The notes below the pieces were generated by a model. That model had not been told where the DNA came from and made no database searches. It saw only the letters and a list, made by a program, of their open reading frames with translations. A DNA stretch of 64,000 nt from contig NZ_CP038255.1 in NCBI RefSeq assembly GCF_004564135.1, forward strand, positions 1,768,501 to 1,832,500, given 5' to 3'. This document shows, one piece after another, positions 17,554 to 25,678 of this stretch (position 1 is its first letter; the number at the start of each line of letters is the position of its first letter). The translations under genes and the position numbers were made by a program. Source of the DNA: Terasakiella sp. SH-1. Its GTDB lineage: Bacteria > Pseudomonadota > Alphaproteobacteria > Rhodospirillales > Terasakiellaceae.

Positions 17554-18187
17554 GAGCGGCTTGAATGGCTCCATAACGAATTCAAACAGTCTCTTAAGCG
17601 CGACACAGGTTTACGCGACCATGTGGTCAAACAGTTTGAGCGCGCTTATCCCGGTACACTGGAATATGACGAAACAGGCAAGATGATCCAACCCAAGCCC
17701 ATTAACCGTGTTCATCCGCCAAGAAACGTGGGAATGGTCTGATCATTGAATCCGATGATAAGAAAAACCGAATGAAAGCTTCCGATCTAGGCCGTGATTT
17801 TTCTAAAGCGGCACTTGAAGAAAGGCTTGGGCCATTTAAATCACCGAAAAAGCAACAAAGCCACAAAAAACACAAAAAACAGCGTATAAACCGAAACCGA
17901 TCACTAAACACCCTAAAACAAGTAAATTGTGGAATAGATATATCGGCAAGAAGAAAAATAAAAAGACCCTTGCGCATAGAGCCTTTGAAAACTTCCGAGA
18001 CTTTCTTCAATACAAAGCCCTGAACGATCCCATGGCGATGGCCATCATCATTTATCAAAAGAAATTGATTAATGCCCTGCTCAATCATCACCCTGAACGA
18101 CTGGCAAAGATGGCTCACGTTCCGAAGTATTGGCCCCCTGAAGAACAATTCAGTGAACAGCAAAAAGTCGCCCGGATATGGAGATGA
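17554..18187 (+). pseudogene. Decayed relaxase/mobilisation protein fragment
   Basis: Three reading frames in succession carry pieces that look like one protein. The first has ERLEWLHNEFKQSLKRDTG and ends in a stop near 17742. The second has KRGNGLIIESDD and MKASDLGRDFSKAALEERLG. The third has FENFRDFLQYKALNDPM and NHHPERLAKMAHVPKYWPPE. The SDLGRDFSKAALEERLGPF segment is typical of the C-terminal part of relaxases associated with alphaproteobacterial mobile elements. The N-terminal catalytic domain is absent, and at least two frameshifts break the rest, so it is a relic of a mobile element. Confidence 0.65.
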
Positions 18188-18189
18188 AA

Positions 18190-18495
18190 TCATAGAGGAG
18201 CTAGTTTCCGTAATTTTTTCTGAAAACGCAGCCTTGTTGGAACATCCAGCAGGTTTGGTACAAATGGCGTTGAACAACGCCAGCGATCCATTTCTTCTGT
18301 CGGTGCTGTAATGATCCGGGCAACTTCCTGATCATCATGGGCAAGAATATCTTTCCAGGCATCGACATAAACGGGTCGTGGGCTAATCTCTCTCTCCCAC
18401 TGCTCAACCATTTCTCGCGCACGATCAACCATGTCCGATCCTTGACGGATTTCACGGGCAAACAAGCGATGTAAACCTCGCTTAAAAAAAGTCAT
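18190..18495 (-). CDS. Small hypothetical protein, promoter probably removed by IS3
   Basis: From the ATG at 18495 this gives a 101-residue, charged, helical protein (MTFFKRGLHRLFAREIRQGS ... DRAREMVEQWEREISPRPVY). I do not recognise its family. The frame continues upstream but enters the IS3 element 16 bases before this ATG, so either the native promoter or the original N-terminus has been lost. It ends three bases from the relaxase relic and was probably part of the same mobile element. No function is assigned. Confidence 0.5.
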   Translation of the reverse strand: MTFFKRGLHRLFAREIRQGSDMVDRAREMVEQWEREISPRPVYVDAWKDILAHDDQEVARIITAPTEEMDRWRCSTPFVPNLLDVPTRLRFQKKLRKLAPL

Positions 18496-18590
18496 CCCTA
18501 CGCGATGTGCTGGCGTAGCCCCCGAAAAGTGGTCCACATAAAATGTTAGTTTTTTTGGCTTATTCAAATCCATGAATAAGGAGAAAAGAC

Positions 18591-18872
18591 ATGGGAAAAC
18601 AGAAACGCCCAACGCCTGAACAGATCATCATGAAGCTTCGTGAAGCTGAGGTTTTTATTGCTCAAAGGCATACCATTGCCGATGCTGCCCGCAAAATCGG
18701 TGTGACGGAACAGACCTATTATCGCTGGCGAAGCCAGTATGGCGGGATGAAAACCTCTCAGGCCAAAAAGATGAAAGCTTTGGAACAGGAAAACGCCCGT
18801 CTTAAAAAGGCGGTGGCCGAACTGACGTTAGACAAGCTGATCCTCAAGGAGGCAGCCGAGGGAAACTTCTGA
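18591..18872 (+). CDS. IS3 transposase OrfA (copy 1)
   Basis: The 93-residue protein has the OrfA helix-turn-helix (TPEQIIMKLREAEV, then TIADAARKIGVTEQTYYRWR) followed by a leucine-zipper-like helix (KKMKALEQENARLKKAVAEL). It binds the element ends and multimerises with OrfB. The sequence GGGAAAC at 18860-18866, six bases before its stop, is a classical -1 slippery heptamer. A shift there would continue into the orfB frame and make the OrfAB transposase. Confidence 0.9.
   Translation: MGKQKRPTPEQIIMKLREAEVFIAQRHTIADAARKIGVTEQTYYRWRSQYGGMKTSQAKKMKALEQENARLKKAVAELTLDKLILKEAAEGNF
18860..18866 (+). promoter_or_regulatory. -1 frameshift heptamer GGGAAAC (IS3 copy 1)
   Basis: In the orfA frame this reads G GGA AAC, the X XXY YYZ pattern. 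A one-base backward slip gives an open frame running through the gap into orfB. The same heptamer is at 20152-20158 and 45695-45701 in the other copies. Confidence 0.75.
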
Positions 18873-18907
18873 GCCCAGCACGCCGTCGCAACTGTGTTGA
18901 CCACGTC

Positions 18908-19768
18908 ATGAACGTCCTTGCGATATCAGAACGTCGAGCTTGCAAGGTTCTTGGTCAGCACCGTTCGACCCAGCGAAAGAAGCCGACAAAGCAAGCAACG
19001 GATGCGGCTCTGACAGAAGCAATCACTGCACTGGCTGAATATTATGGGCGGTACGGTTATCGCATGATTGCGGGTCTGCTGCGTCTTGAAGGCTGGTTTG
19101 TTAATCATAAGCGGGTTGAACGCATCTGGCGACGTGAAGGGCTTAAAATACCAAAGCAACAACCCAAACGAGGACGACTTTGGATGAACGACGGTTCCTG
19201 TATCCGTTTACGTCCTTGCTGGAAGAACCATGTTTGGGCCTATGACTTTGTCATGGATCGCACGGCTGATGGCAAGGCGTTCAGAATGCTTACTGTCATT
19301 GATGAATTCAGCCGTGAATGTCTGGCAATTGAGGTTGAACGTAAACTGAAATCCGAAGATGTCTTGCATGTTTTAACTGAATTGTTTGCCACACGCGGTG
19401 TCCCCGATCATATTCGCTCTGACAACGGGTCGGAATTTACGGCTCAAGTGGTTCGCGACTGGCTTGGCAAGGTCGGTTGCAAGACGCTCTATATCGAGCC
19501 GGGGTCACCTTGGGAAAATGGCTATAACGAAAGCTTCAATGGCAAGCTTCGCAATGAGCTTTTAAATGGAGAAATATTCTACACTTTGCAGGAAGCAAAG
19601 GTACTGATTGAACGTTGGCGGCAATTTTACAACGAAGTTCGTCCGCACAGTTCATTGGGCTATAAGCCTCCGGCACCAAAAACAATCTTGCCTCGTCCTG
19701 ATGTTCTGACTTACGCTACGCTCCAGTCGCCACATCAGGACGACATTGACCGCCAAAAACTAACATAG
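18908..19768 (+). CDS. IS3 transposase OrfB (DDE catalytic subunit, copy 1)
   Basis: The 286-residue protein has the HTH_21-like region (YYGRYGYRMIAGLLRLEG) and the retroviral-integrase-type core. The catalytic acidic residues are in VWAYDFVMD, IRSDNGSEFTA and ENGYNESFNGKLRNE, matching the D-D-E arrangement of the IS3 family. It is probably made mainly as an OrfAB fusion through frameshifting at 18860. The sequence is intact, so the element may be active. Confidence 0.9.
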   Translation: MNVLAISERRACKVLGQHRSTQRKKPTKQATDAALTEAITALAEYYGRYGYRMIAGLLRLEGWFVNHKRVERIWRREGLKIPKQQPKRGRLWMNDGSCIRLRPCWKNHVWAYDFVMDRTADGKAFRMLTVIDEFSRECLAIEVERKLKSEDVLHVLTELFATRGVPDHIRSDNGSEFTAQVVRDWLGKVGCKTLYIEPGSPWENGYNESFNGKLRNELLNGEIFYTLQEAKVLIERWRQFYNEVRPHSSLGYKPPAPKTILPRPDVLTYATLQSPHQDDIDRQKLT

Positions 19769-19882
19769 CGGTTGGACCACCAAAGTGGGGCACGTCAGTG
19801 CTGGCGTAGCCCCGAAAAAGTGGTCCACATGAAATGTTAGTTTTTTTGGCTTATTCTCATCCATGAATAAGGAGAAGAACAC

Positions 19883-20164
19883 ATGGGAAAACAAAAACGC
19901 CCAACACCTGAACAAATCATCATGAAGCTTCGCGAAGCCGAGGTTTTCATCGCTCAAGGCAGCACTATTGCCGATGCAGCCCGCAAAATAGGTGTGACGG
20001 AGCAAACCTATTATCGTTGGCGAAGTCAGTATGGTGGGATGAAAACATCTCAGGCCAAAAAGATGAAAGCTCTGGAGCAGGAAAACGCCCGCTTGAAAAA
20101 GGCGGTTGCGGAACTGACGCTGGACAAGCTTATTCTGAAAGAGGCAGCAGAGGGAAACTTCTGA
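19883..20164 (+). CDS. IS3 transposase OrfA (truncated copy 2)
   Basis: This 93-residue OrfA is nearly identical to the copy-1 protein (FIAQGSTIAD in place of FIAQRHTIAD). It is an intact frame with the slippery heptamer at 20152, but its partner OrfB is broken, so it can only make an orphan DNA-binding subunit. Confidence 0.85.
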   Translation: MGKQKRPTPEQIIMKLREAEVFIAQGSTIADAARKIGVTEQTYYRWRSQYGGMKTSQAKKMKALEQENARLKKAVAELTLDKLILKEAAEGNF

Positions 20165-20199
20165 GCCCTGCACGTCGTCGCAACTGTGTTGAACATGTT

Positions 20200-20504
20200 A
20201 TGAAACTCCTTGCGATCTCGGAACGTCGGGCGTGCAAGGTTCTTGGTCAACACCGTTCAACCCAGCGAAAGAAACCGACAAAACAGGCAACGGATGCCGC
20301 TTTAACTGAAGCGATTACCGCTCTGGCTGAATATTACGGACGTTATGGTTATCGCATGATTGCAGGTCTGCTTCGCCTTGAAGGCTGGTTCGTCAATCAC
20401 AAGCGGGTTGAAAGGATTTGGCGACGTGAAGGGCTCAAAATCCCTAAACAACAACCAAAGCGGGGACGGCTTTGGATGAACGACGGGTCGTGCATCCGCT
20501 TAAG
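20200..20504 (+). pseudogene. IS3 OrfB 5' fragment (copy 2)
   Basis: The first hundred or so residues of OrfB (MKLLAISERRACKVLGQHRS ... RLWMNDGSCIRLR) are kept. The DDE core is gone. The frame runs on without a stop into the C-terminus of a tyrosine recombinase, giving a chimeric open frame that ends at 20709. Confidence 0.85.
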
Positions 20505-20709
20505 GTTACCAATCGCAACCACAGACCTCAAAATCCATGATTTACGCCACACCTATGCTTCCATTCTGATTTCAAAAGGGCATGATTTACCCTTGATTGG
20601 GTCTCTATTGGGTCATACTCAGGTTCAGACAACACAACGTTATGCGCATTTGATGGACGAACCACAACGGGACGCGACTAACCAGGTCGGAAACCTTATT
20701 GATGTTTAA
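20505..20709 (+). pseudogene. Tyrosine recombinase C-terminal fragment
   Basis: Only the end of a phage-type integrase remains: IHDLRHTYASILISKGHDLP, IGSLLGHTQVQTTQRYAHLM. The HxxR, the GH and the nucleophile tyrosine are recognisable; the first catalytic arginine and the DNA-binding half are missing. It is joined in frame to the IS3 OrfB fragment. No start of its own is seen. Confidence 0.8.
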
Positions 20710-20780
20710 GCTGTGGAACAAAACCCTTGTTACCCGAAAGGTAACGTGTTACTTTTTAAGTAGCGCTGAAAGTTAACTGA

Positions 20781-21059
20781 ATGCCAATAGCAAAAATCAA
20801 ACACAAAGGGCTAAAAGAGTTGTTCGAAACGGGTAAAACCGCCCGTATCAACAAACGTTATCACCAGACCTGCATTTTCATCATGGACTTCCTTGATAAC
20901 GTAACAGACCTTTCTCAATGCTCAGGCATTCAAAATTTTCATGAACTAAAAGGCAGTCGTAAAGGTGAATATTCAATGCATGCATCTGGTAACTGGTGCA
21001 TCACATTTGAATGGGAACAACCCGATGTCATTATTCTGAATTTTGAAGATTATCACTAA
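20781..21059 (+). CDS. higB: HigB-type toxin (RelE superfamily)
   Basis: The 92-residue protein matches the HigB family of ribosome-dependent mRNA interferases: KGLKELFETGKTARINKRY near the start, LHELKG-like FHELKGSRKGEYSMHASGNW in the middle and ITFEWEQPDVIILNFEDYH at the end. It precedes its antitoxin by 12 bases, the toxin-first order typical of higBA. As part of a mobile-DNA cluster it probably stabilises the surrounding region. Confidence 0.9.
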   Translation: MPIAKIKHKGLKELFETGKTARINKRYHQTCIFIMDFLDNVTDLSQCSGIQNFHELKGSRKGEYSMHASGNWCITFEWEQPDVIILNFEDYH

Positions 21060-21071
21060 TGGAAAAACACC

Positions 21072-21389
21072 ATGGCAAGCATTAAACGAATGAGACCCCC
21101 TAGCCATCCAGGAATGACCTTAAAGGCCATGGTAATCGACCCTCGTGGCATCCAGGTTTCAGAACTGGCAGATGCAATTGATATGAGCCGTAAAACCGTT
21201 TCTCAAATTCTCAATGGGAATGCCCGTATGACTCCAGTCACCGCCAGCAAACTAGCTCGCGCTTTAAATATTTCTTCTATCCCCTGGGTCAACATGCAAA
21301 CGGCATTAGACCTATTTGAAGCTGAACAGGATTTGAAACAGTGGGAACCTGGGAAAGTCTGGTCAGAAGAGGCAAATGGTCACGTTTAA
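21072..21389 (+). CDS. higA: HigA-type antitoxin (XRE family)
   Basis: The 105-residue protein has the HigA pattern: PPSHPGMTLKAMVIDPRGIQ followed by a helix-turn-helix VSELADAIDMSRKTVSQILN and the segment ARMTPVTASKLARALNIS. It would neutralise HigB and repress the shared promoter upstream of 20781. The C-terminal tail is slightly longer than usual. Confidence 0.9.
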   Translation: MASIKRMRPPSHPGMTLKAMVIDPRGIQVSELADAIDMSRKTVSQILNGNARMTPVTASKLARALNISSIPWVNMQTALDLFEAEQDLKQWEPGKVWSEEANGHV

Positions 21390-21468
21390 GAACTAAGGTT
21401 TGCCCGAGCCTATCCGATTAACTGTGTAAATGACCATCGTGTAAACTCCTGTTTGGAGGTGCCAGAAG

Positions 21469-22499
21469 ATGGTTATCAAGAAAGAACTGCTCGATGAGCT
21501 TTTAGCATCCGTTGAGAACCCACAAGACTTGATGGGCGAAGATGGACTTCTTAAACAATTGAAGAAAGCCCTGATTGAGAGGGCGATGAATGCGGAGTTG
21601 GACGATCACCTTGGCTATGCCAAAGGCGATCCAACAGGGCGTAATGGCGGCAATTCCCGCAACGGTCATGGTCGCAAGACCATTGTCGGCGAAGACGGCG
21701 AGATGGAAATTACCACGCCCAGAGACCGCGATGCCACGTTCGAGCCACAAATCATCAAGAAAGGTCAACGTCGTTTTGACGGCTTCGATGACAAGATTAT
21801 TTCTATGTATGCCCGTGGCATGAGCGTTAACGAAATCCGTGGGCACCTTGAGGAAATCTATGGCGTAGAGGTCTCCAAGGATTTGATTTCCACAGTGACG
21901 GATGCGGTCATGGAAGAGGTTCGAGACTGGCAAAGCCGCCCTCTTGATGCGGTTTATCCTGTTATCATCTTTGATGCCCTACGGGTCAAAATCCGTGATG
22001 AAGGTACGGTTCGCAACAAGGCGGTTTATTTGGCTCTGGGCTTTACGATGGAAGGCCAGAAAGAGGTTCTCGGCCTGTGGATTGAACAAACCGAAGGGGC
22101 TAAGTTCTGGCTTAGGGTGATGAATGACATCAAGAACCTAGGTGTGAACGACGTCTTTATTGCTGTCGTGGATGGTCTAAAAGGCTTTCCAGAGGCCATC
22201 AACGCCGCCTTCCCTGACACACAGGTCCAGACTTGCGTCGTCCATATGATCCGCAATTCCCTGAACTTTGTCGGCTGGAAAGAGAAAAAAGCGGTCGCCA
22301 CCGATTTGAAAGGGGTCTATCGGGCCAATACGGCTGAAGACGCCGCTCTCAGGCTGGATGAATTTGAGGAGAAATGGGGCGGAAAGTTCCCCTCTATCGC
22401 CAAATCATGGCGAAATAACTGGGAGCATGTCATTCCGTTTTTTGCCTATCCTGAAGAAATCCGCAAAATCATCTATACGACCAACGCGATTGAGAGCCT
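21469..22499 (+). pseudogene. IS256 transposase, 5' part
   Basis: The reading frame covers about 344 residues of a mutator-type transposase, with the zinc-finger-like N-terminus (GYAKGDPTGRNGGNSRNGHG) and the core segments VIIFDALRVKIRDE and IAVVDGLKGFPEAI that hold the first two catalytic aspartates. It is cut after YTTNAIESL, just past the catalytic glutamate of that motif, by the IS110 insertion. The C-terminal part resumes at 23637. Confidence 0.9.
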
Positions 22500-22520
22500 T
22501 GTGTATTTAAAATTTGTTAG

Positions 22521-22680
22521 ACTTATGCCCATAGTAGCCCTTGGCCAAGGGCTACTATGGGTGGAGTTTGCCGTTAGAGCCTTGAGGCTTAGACCTCGTT
22601 AGTCAGCAAGGTAACTCCACCTTCTTCATATCTCGAACAGTTGATTGGGACCTTGATCCCGGAGCACAAGAAGGAGAAAG
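22521..22680 (+). ncRNA. Predicted IS110 bridge RNA
   Basis: The left end folds as three units. First is a perfect 15-bp hairpin (22528-22542 with 22547-22561). Next is a loop closed by GTGGAGTT (22561-22568) and AACTCCAC (22613-22620). Last is a loop closed by CTTCTT (22621-22626) and AAGAAG (22668-22673). The first internal loop holds AGAGCCT (22576-22582), identical to the left target 22493-22499, and TCAG (22603-22606), complementary to the right target CTGA. The second holds ACAGTTG (22637-22643), identical to the right element end at 23628-23634, and CACAAG (22665-22670), complementary to the left end CTTGTG. This is the target loop/donor loop order of the IS621 bridge RNA. Transcript ends are not known. 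Confidence 0.8.
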
Positions 22681-22684
22681 AAGT

Positions 22685-23626
22685 ATGGCACATTTCAATT
22701 ATTTTGTCGGCATTGATGTTGGGAAATATGAATGCCTCGTTGCTTTTAGTCATTCCTCCAAAATTTTATCCATCCCCAACACAGCAATCGGATTGCAAGA
22801 GCTTATTGATGGCCTTGAGGAAATCAAATCCAATACGCTCATTGCCATGGAAGCCACGGGAGGCTATGAAGTGGCCTTCTGGAAAGTTCTTCACAAAGCG
22901 GGTTTTCATGTTCGTCAAGTCCCTCCCGCTCAAGTAAGATCTTTTGCCCGTTCCAAAGCTCAAATTGCAAAAACAGATCGCATTGATGCCAAAATCATTT
23001 GCCGTTTTATACAGGAAAACCCAAATTCAGGCCGTTCCCTTCCATCTGATAATGTATTGAGGCTCAATAGGTTAATGGCAAAACGTTATCAACTCATTAA
23101 AGTAAGGGCTGCATTAAAATGCCAATCTCGACAACAGCAGGAAGAAGACCTTGAAGAATTGGACAAGGCTCATATCCAGTTTCTAAATAACCAGATTTCC
23201 AATTTAAACGCTATGATCACAACGCTCATTCATGAGAATCATGACCTTGAAGAAAAGGATCGTATTTTGCAATCGATCCCCGGCGTTGGCCCTGTCCTCA
23301 GTGCAAGTTTTCTGGCCTTCCTTCCCGAACTTGGAACGGCCTCAGATAAACAAATTGCCTGTTTATGTGGTATCGCTCCTATCGCACGAGATAGCGGGAA
23401 ATATAAAGGAAAGCGTTTTATGTCTGGCGGGCGAAAACAGGTTCGTGACGTTCTTTATCAAGCTGCATTAGTCGCTTCATGGCATAACCCGAAGATAAAA
23501 ACCTTCTTTGCACGCCTTAAGTCTGCTGGAAAACCGCATAAAGTTTGCGTTATTGCAGCAGCTCGAAAGCTGGCAACAATTGCAAATGCCATGGTGCTTC
23601 AGAAATCAGAGTGGCAAACTGATTAA
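22685..23626 (+). CDS. IS110-family transposase (DEDD recombinase)
   Basis: The 313-residue protein has the RuvC-like DEDD domain (GIDVGK with D11; MEATGG with E56; KTDRIDAK with D98 and D101) and the C-terminal Transposase_20 domain (SIPGVGPVLSASFLAF, LCGIAPIARDSGK, GKRFMSGGRKQVRDVL, where S247 is the candidate nucleophilic serine). A coiled-coil stretch (about 145-190) links the two. AAGGAG precedes the ATG. Family knowledge says it acts with a bridge RNA that pairs target and donor DNA; that RNA is predicted at 22521-22680. Confidence 0.92.
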   Translation: MAHFNYFVGIDVGKYECLVAFSHSSKILSIPNTAIGLQELIDGLEEIKSNTLIAMEATGGYEVAFWKVLHKAGFHVRQVPPAQVRSFARSKAQIAKTDRIDAKIICRFIQENPNSGRSLPSDNVLRLNRLMAKRYQLIKVRAALKCQSRQQQEEDLEELDKAHIQFLNNQISNLNAMITTLIHENHDLEEKDRILQSIPGVGPVLSASFLAFLPELGTASDKQIACLCGIAPIARDSGKYKGKRFMSGGRKQVRDVLYQAALVASWHNPKIKTFFARLKSAGKPHKVCVIAAARKLATIANAMVLQKSEWQTD

Positions 23627-23636
23627 TACAGTTGCT

Positions 23637-23826
23637 GAATATGTCCTTGAGAAAAATCATAAAAAACAGGGGCCACTTTCCCAATGACGAGGCGGCGACC
23701 AAGTTGTTGTATCTGGCCTTGAAAAATGCCTCAAAAAAGTGGACCATACCCACTCGAACATGGAAACAGGCTCTCAACCAGTTTGCCGTCCTGTTCGAAG
23801 ACCGTTTTCCATCCTCAATATATTGA
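23637..23826 (+). pseudogene. IS256 transposase, 3' part
   Basis: The segment resumes with NMSLRKIIKNRGHFPNDEAA and ends FEDRFPSSIY with a stop at 23824-23826. It fits exactly to the fragment ending at 22499 once the IS110 element and one copy of its CT core are removed, so the insertion is recent and precise. Confidence 0.9.
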
Positions 23827-23836
23827 GGATGGAAAA
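23805..23836 (+). terminator. Palindromic terminator at the end of the IS256 transposase
   Basis: A perfect 16-bp palindrome overlaps the transposase stop codon. It starts TTTTCCATCCTCAATA and is followed at once by its reverse complement. The A- and T-runs at its borders would let it work in both directions. Confidence 0.6.
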
Positions 23837-23873
23837 GTGAACTTAAGCGGTCATTTACACGGAAGATCGGACA

Positions 23874-24368
23874 CTACCCAGCATTAATATACGACCTGTC
23901 CAAAAACACCGATAAAAATAGACAGTCGTTTCATCCGGCTTTTATTTTTCTCAATTGAGCCACTTGGTACATTATTTTCACTGTTTAACCTCATAGAGAT
24001 ACCCTCTACCTTTCTCTCTCTGCCTTCACTTCTTTTGCTTGCGCCTTTGACATAACACTGTTCTTACATTTGAACTCAAGATTTGACCATCTAACCTTTA
24101 AGTAGTATTCATATTTTTACTTTTATATCTACTAAAAATCATGCCCATATATTCAGCCTAGTGACTTACATATAATATTTACCTTTAAAAATTAGATAGT
24201 TATATTTATCACACCTTTACAAAAACATCACATTATAAACAGACGCGTCACCCCAACACCTTAGAATTAATATCTATTCGCTTTCCTCAATTTCCTTACA
24301 GACGCTCACTAAAACAATCTTAAGATCACATTCCCACATCACAAAATAGTCGATTATCAATCAACCAA
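23874..24368. other. AT-rich stretch without a gene
   Basis: About 495 bases with many stops in all frames. It precedes a fragment of a type I exporter gene, so it probably contains the promoter that once drove it. I see no repeat, RNA fold or reading frame worth naming. Confidence 0.5.
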
Positions 24369-24557
24369 ATGAACGAAACGCCAGAAACATTAGAACCACA
24401 ATCTGAAAACATTGCGTCACCCACAGACACAGGGCTGCTCTGTCTCGTCATCCTCTCTCAGTTTTTTGAGCGCCCAGCAGAAGCTGATCAGATCAAGCAC
24501 TCGTTAGGTAAATCAGATGTGATGACGTCTGATTACTTATTGTTCGTTGCAAAAGGG
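24369..24557 (+). pseudogene. Type I ABC exporter N-terminal fragment
   Basis: The first 60 or so residues (DTGLLCLVILSQFFERPAEA, DQIKHSLGKSDVMTSD) closely match the start of the exporter gene at 44632, which has a C39-like N-terminal domain. At about 24557 the match stops and integrase-derived sequence begins, so the membrane and ATPase domains are lost. It is a paralogous copy, since both keep the same N-terminal part. Confidence 0.75.
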
Positions 24558-25009
24558 TTCCCTTGTCTTCAGCAGCGCTTGAGCTTTTACAGAAACGTAA
24601 AGATGCCCCTGATGCTCATCGTATCTGGATTTTTGAAGGTTCCGTTAACAGGGAGCAAATCAAGAACACTTGGAGATCAATTCGTGAACGAACGACCATA
24701 ACACTATGGCAGGAAGACCCTACCCTTGACGGTTTTATATCTGAGGTTAAGGAAAAACACGGCAAGAAGTTCAGCTTTAAGAAATGTCTTGAGGACGCTG
24801 AAGCACAGAGCATCCACCTTCCAATGGGTGTGTTAGATTTACGAATGCACGACCTTCGCTTCTATCTTAGCATCTTCTGGTCAAGGCCTGCTTTCAATTG
24901 GGGCATTGCTAGGTCACACCCAGCAACAAACAACACATAGGTATGCAACATCTATACGATGCCCCGCTCAGAGATGCGGTCAATATCGTAGGCAACAAGG
25001 TTGCATAAA
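24558..25009 (+). pseudogene. Frameshifted tyrosine recombinase C-terminal fragment
   Basis: One frame reads SSAALELLQKRKDAPDAHR and WIFEGSVNREQIKNTWRSI, the pre-catalytic part of a phage integrase. Later pieces, MHDLRFYLSIFWSRPAFNWG and an out-of-frame run ending LYDAPLRDAVNIVGNKVA, are the HxxR-to-tyrosine end, broken by frameshifts. It resembles the end of the fragment at 20505-20709 but is more decayed. Confidence 0.65.
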
Positions 25010-25036
25010 TGCATTCAATGGATTTTTAAATTTTGA

Positions 25037-25062
25037 GGGCGGGAATTTTCCTGCCCTTTTCA
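25037..25062 (+). terminator. Rho-independent terminator
   Basis: GGGCGGGAA pairs with TTCCTGCCC (one mismatch in the stem) and is followed by TTTTCATTTTT. It lies 28 bases after the recombinase relic. Confidence 0.7.
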
Positions 25063-25212
25063 TTTTTCTTTATGCCGTAAACCGCCTATCCACAATAACA
25101 GTTTTCTCAAATGTTGTTTCTTTCTTCTTAGGCAATCAAGCCTCCATTAAGAAAGGAACATAAAATGGAAAATGATGATGTTAAAATTAGTGTAGAAGCA
25201 AGTGTAAAATAG

Positions 25213-25258
25213 GGTACACATAGACCTTGCCGCCCATAATGGTGTATTTCTCTGTCAT
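25213..25258 (-). pseudogene. Integrase 5' remnant (third copy)
   Basis: Reading leftward from 25258, the start MTEKYTIMGGKVYVY matches the N-terminus of the integrases at 48116-49300 and 55571-56368, and the DNA upstream of it also matches them. Nothing of the gene body remains. This marks a third former integration event of the same element family. Confidence 0.75.
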
Positions 25259-25409
25259 ATCGCGCCTTTCCACAGTTGGAGCAGTAAATGTGTAAGGAAT
25301 GTGTAATTTTTCCATTTCCCAATTCCAACTTAATTCTATATTCGCTTTTACATTTTCCGTAAAATCCGTATTATGAGTATCGTAGTTATTAATCATACAG
25401 GTCATGACA

Positions 25410-25670
25410 ATGAAAACTATTTCTGCAACGTCAGCATCAAAAGAATTTGGGCGTTATCTTGATACAGCTCAAAGAGAGCCTGTTATTGTCACGAAAAAAG
25501 ATCGTCCTGTTGCAGTTACCATGTCGATCCAAGAGGCTCAAGAGTTGTTTGAATTACGTATTCAAGCTGGAATTCAACGTGGTCTATCAGATGTAGAGCA
25601 AGAAAACTATCATGAACTGACAGCCGATTACGCTCAGCAACTAAAGAAACGTTTTAAAGCCAATATCTAA
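25410..25670 (+). CDS. Phd/YefM-family antitoxin
   Basis: The protein of about 86 residues has the Phd/YefM pattern: TISATSASKEFGRYLDTAQR, then EPVIVTKKDRPVAVTMSIQE, with an acidic and basic helical tail. I prefer the ATG at 25410, which stands seven bases after AGGT; the ATG at 25404 is too close to it. It precedes a ParE-like toxin by eight bases, forming a type II toxin-antitoxin pair in which it would bind the toxin and repress the operon. Confidence 0.88.
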   Translation: MKTISATSASKEFGRYLDTAQREPVIVTKKDRPVAVTMSIQEAQELFELRIQAGIQRGLSDVEQENYHELTADYAQQLKKRFKANI

Positions 25671-25678
25671 AAATAATT

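Larger units (their letters stand above)
18511..19797 (+). mobile_element. IS3-family element, IS407-like, complete copy 1
   Basis: The element is 1287 bp. Its ends are TGGCGTAGCCCCCGAAAAGT on the left and, read inward from the right, TGACGTGCCCCACTTTGGTG; both continue into GGTCCA. It carries orfA and orfB. The 4-base GTGC occurs immediately outside both ends (18507-18510 and 19798-19801), consistent with the 4-bp duplication of the IS407 group. A same-length and apparently identical copy lies at 45346-46632. A truncated relative starts directly after the right GTGC. Confidence 0.9.
19802..20504 (+). mobile_element. IS3-family element, truncated relative (copy 2)
   Basis: This second IS3 copy starts with TGGCGTAGCCCCGAAAAAGT, immediately right of the GTGC at the end of copy 1. 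It matches copy 1 closely but not identically: the OrfA proteins differ by two adjacent residues, and there are many silent changes. Similarity stops near 20504, inside orfB, where sequence from a tyrosine recombinase begins. Copy 1 seems to have inserted right at the left end of this older element. Confidence 0.85.
22498..23636 (+). mobile_element. IS110-family element with CT core, inserted in IS256
   Basis: The dinucleotide CT is found at both junctions (22498-22499 and 23635-23636). Removing the stretch between them restores the IS256 transposase frame. There are no terminal inverted repeats, as expected for IS110. It consists of a 185-bp non-coding left end and one transposase gene, followed by only a few bases of right end. 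A left-end non-coding stretch is the layout of IS110-group elements such as IS621. Confidence 0.9.
21411..23873 (+). mobile_element. IS256-family element interrupted by an IS110 element
   Basis: The terminal inverted repeats are seen as CCGATTAACTGTGTAAATGA on the left (from 21414) and, read inward from the right end, CCGATCTTCCGTGTAAATGA (to about 23871); both continue into CC. The transposase gene inside is split at codon NAIES-L by an IS110 element at 22498-23636. No clear target duplication was found outside the ends, so the limits are approximate. Confidence 0.8.
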
